The position numbers and the translations under genes were made by a program. Shown one piece after another: positions 63,662-64,000 of a DNA stretch of 64,000 bases. How positions within the stretch are numbered: position 1 is the stretch's first letter; every line of letters begins with the position of its first letter. The stretch comes from Priestia taiwanensis. GTDB lineage: Bacteria > Bacillota > Bacilli > Bacillales > Bacillaceae_G. Under the pieces are notes generated by a model that made no database searches, was not told the DNA's origin, and saw nothing but the letters and a program-made list of their open reading frames with translations. The stretch covers positions 1,069,160 to 1,133,159 of the forward strand of contig NZ_BMFK01000001.1 of the NCBI RefSeq assembly GCF_014638355.1, read 5' to 3'.

Positions 63662-64000
63662 TTACCTTAACTGATAACCAATCCATTTAGGTCCTAACCA
63701 TGTTTCAATTTCATACCATGCTTGGCGTACGTCCACAGTTTGAGGCGTAAGAGAGCCTACTTCATTTCCACCTATTGATGAATCATATATTGAGGTTCTC
63801 GCTGGTAAATGTGAGTTTACTTTTAAAGTTGCATTTGATGCATTAAAATCTTTATCTAAATCCATAGGTATTAAATATCTGTCCTTCATTCTCATAGTAC
63901 TTGGTCCTGCGAGCCTATATGAATTGTACCGAATCCATGTATGACCATTATACGAATTAATTAGAAAAGCTGATCTTATTATCTTTACATCTTGAATGGG
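63662..64000 (-). CDS. C-terminal part of a cell-wall-type repeat protein (incomplete)
   Basis: The frame is open from the window edge, so the 5-prime end is missing; an ATG at 63895 is internal. Visible are 112 residues of two SH3/GW-like repeats: YNGHTWIRYNSYRLAGPS, and ARTSIYDSSIGGNEVGSLTP with YEIETWLGPKWIGY. Such C-terminal modules bind cell wall in amidases and surface proteins. The protein family upstream is unknown. Confidence 0.6.
   Translation of the reverse strand, partial: PIQDVKIIRSAFLINSYNGHTWIRYNSYRLAGPSTMRMKDRYLIPMDLDKDFNASNATLKVNSHLPARTSIYDSSIGGNEVGSLTPQTVDVRQAWYEIETWLGPKWIGYQLR

Overview
The window reads as chromosome of a Bacillus cereus-group organism or a close relative. 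It is AT-rich, uses strong AAGGAGG ribosome binding sites, carries sporulation genes (sspP, a cotM-like gene, spoVK, sirA, two spo0E/yneF-type genes), a B. cereus-type chitinase and a chitin-active LPMO, mtaD, squalene-hopene cyclase and a class D sortase. Several products differ noticeably from my memory of B. cereus type-strain proteins (mtaD for example), so a peripheral member of the group is possible; the species cannot be fixed by eye.

Layout. 0-4.3 kb: a TetR-controlled FAD monooxygenase operon, a secreted LPMO and a decayed pair of small membrane genes. 4.4-14.2 kb: accessory enzymes (VOC-GNAT fusion, NUDIX, two purine/xanthine-type permeases, sortase, histidine phosphatase-GNAT fusion), katA with PerR boxes and a signal peptidase. 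14.4-30 kb: a block collinear with the Bacillus subtilis lexA-yneB-ynzC-tkt-sirA-yneF-ynzD-ccdA-ccdC-yneK-cotM-sspP region, interrupted here by cutC, a second murG, a PadR/HAAS pair and the bmrCD-type ABC exporter. 30-33.4 kb: Fur-box flavodoxin and DUF59 genes, then a polymorphic toxin with an Imm22-type immunity gene and decayed reading frames behind it. 33.6-43.5 kb: the conserved glnA-glnR-ynbB-hflX / spoVK / hfq-miaA block, which contains a divergent FtsZ/tubulin-like GTPase between hflX and spoVK and a tyrosine-recombinase-like protein that has lost its catalytic residues. 43.7-55 kb: ArsR-type regulator plus MFS exporter, serine hydrolase, a frameshifted nucleoside phosphorylase, P-loop kinase, squalene-hopene cyclase, quinone oxidoreductase, mtaD and a YoaP-like acetyltransferase. 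55-58.2 kb: a MarR/MhqR-type regulator with a ring-cleaving dioxygenase, an LLM monooxygenase and an FMN reductase, an operon that looks made for quinone or aromatic stress. 58.5-60.6 kb: GH18 chitinase. 61-64 kb: a run of broken reading frames, two related small lipoproteins, a frameshifted coiled-coil membrane protein and the 3-prime end of a cell-wall-type repeat protein, consistent with a decaying mobile or phage-derived segment.

Themes. The secreted chitinase and LPMO would attack chitin together. Stress control is legible in the DNA: a PerR box at katA, a LexA box between yneB and lexA, a Fur box at the flavodoxin gene and an MhqR-like palindrome at the quinone operon. The most unusual items are the chromosomal tubulin-like GTPase, the catalytically dead recombinase-like protein, the toxin with an unfamiliar C-terminal domain, the tetR gene that appears to start at ATT, and at least four genes broken by single stops or frameshifts. 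All family calls come from reading the sequence and remembered family motifs; no database search was run.
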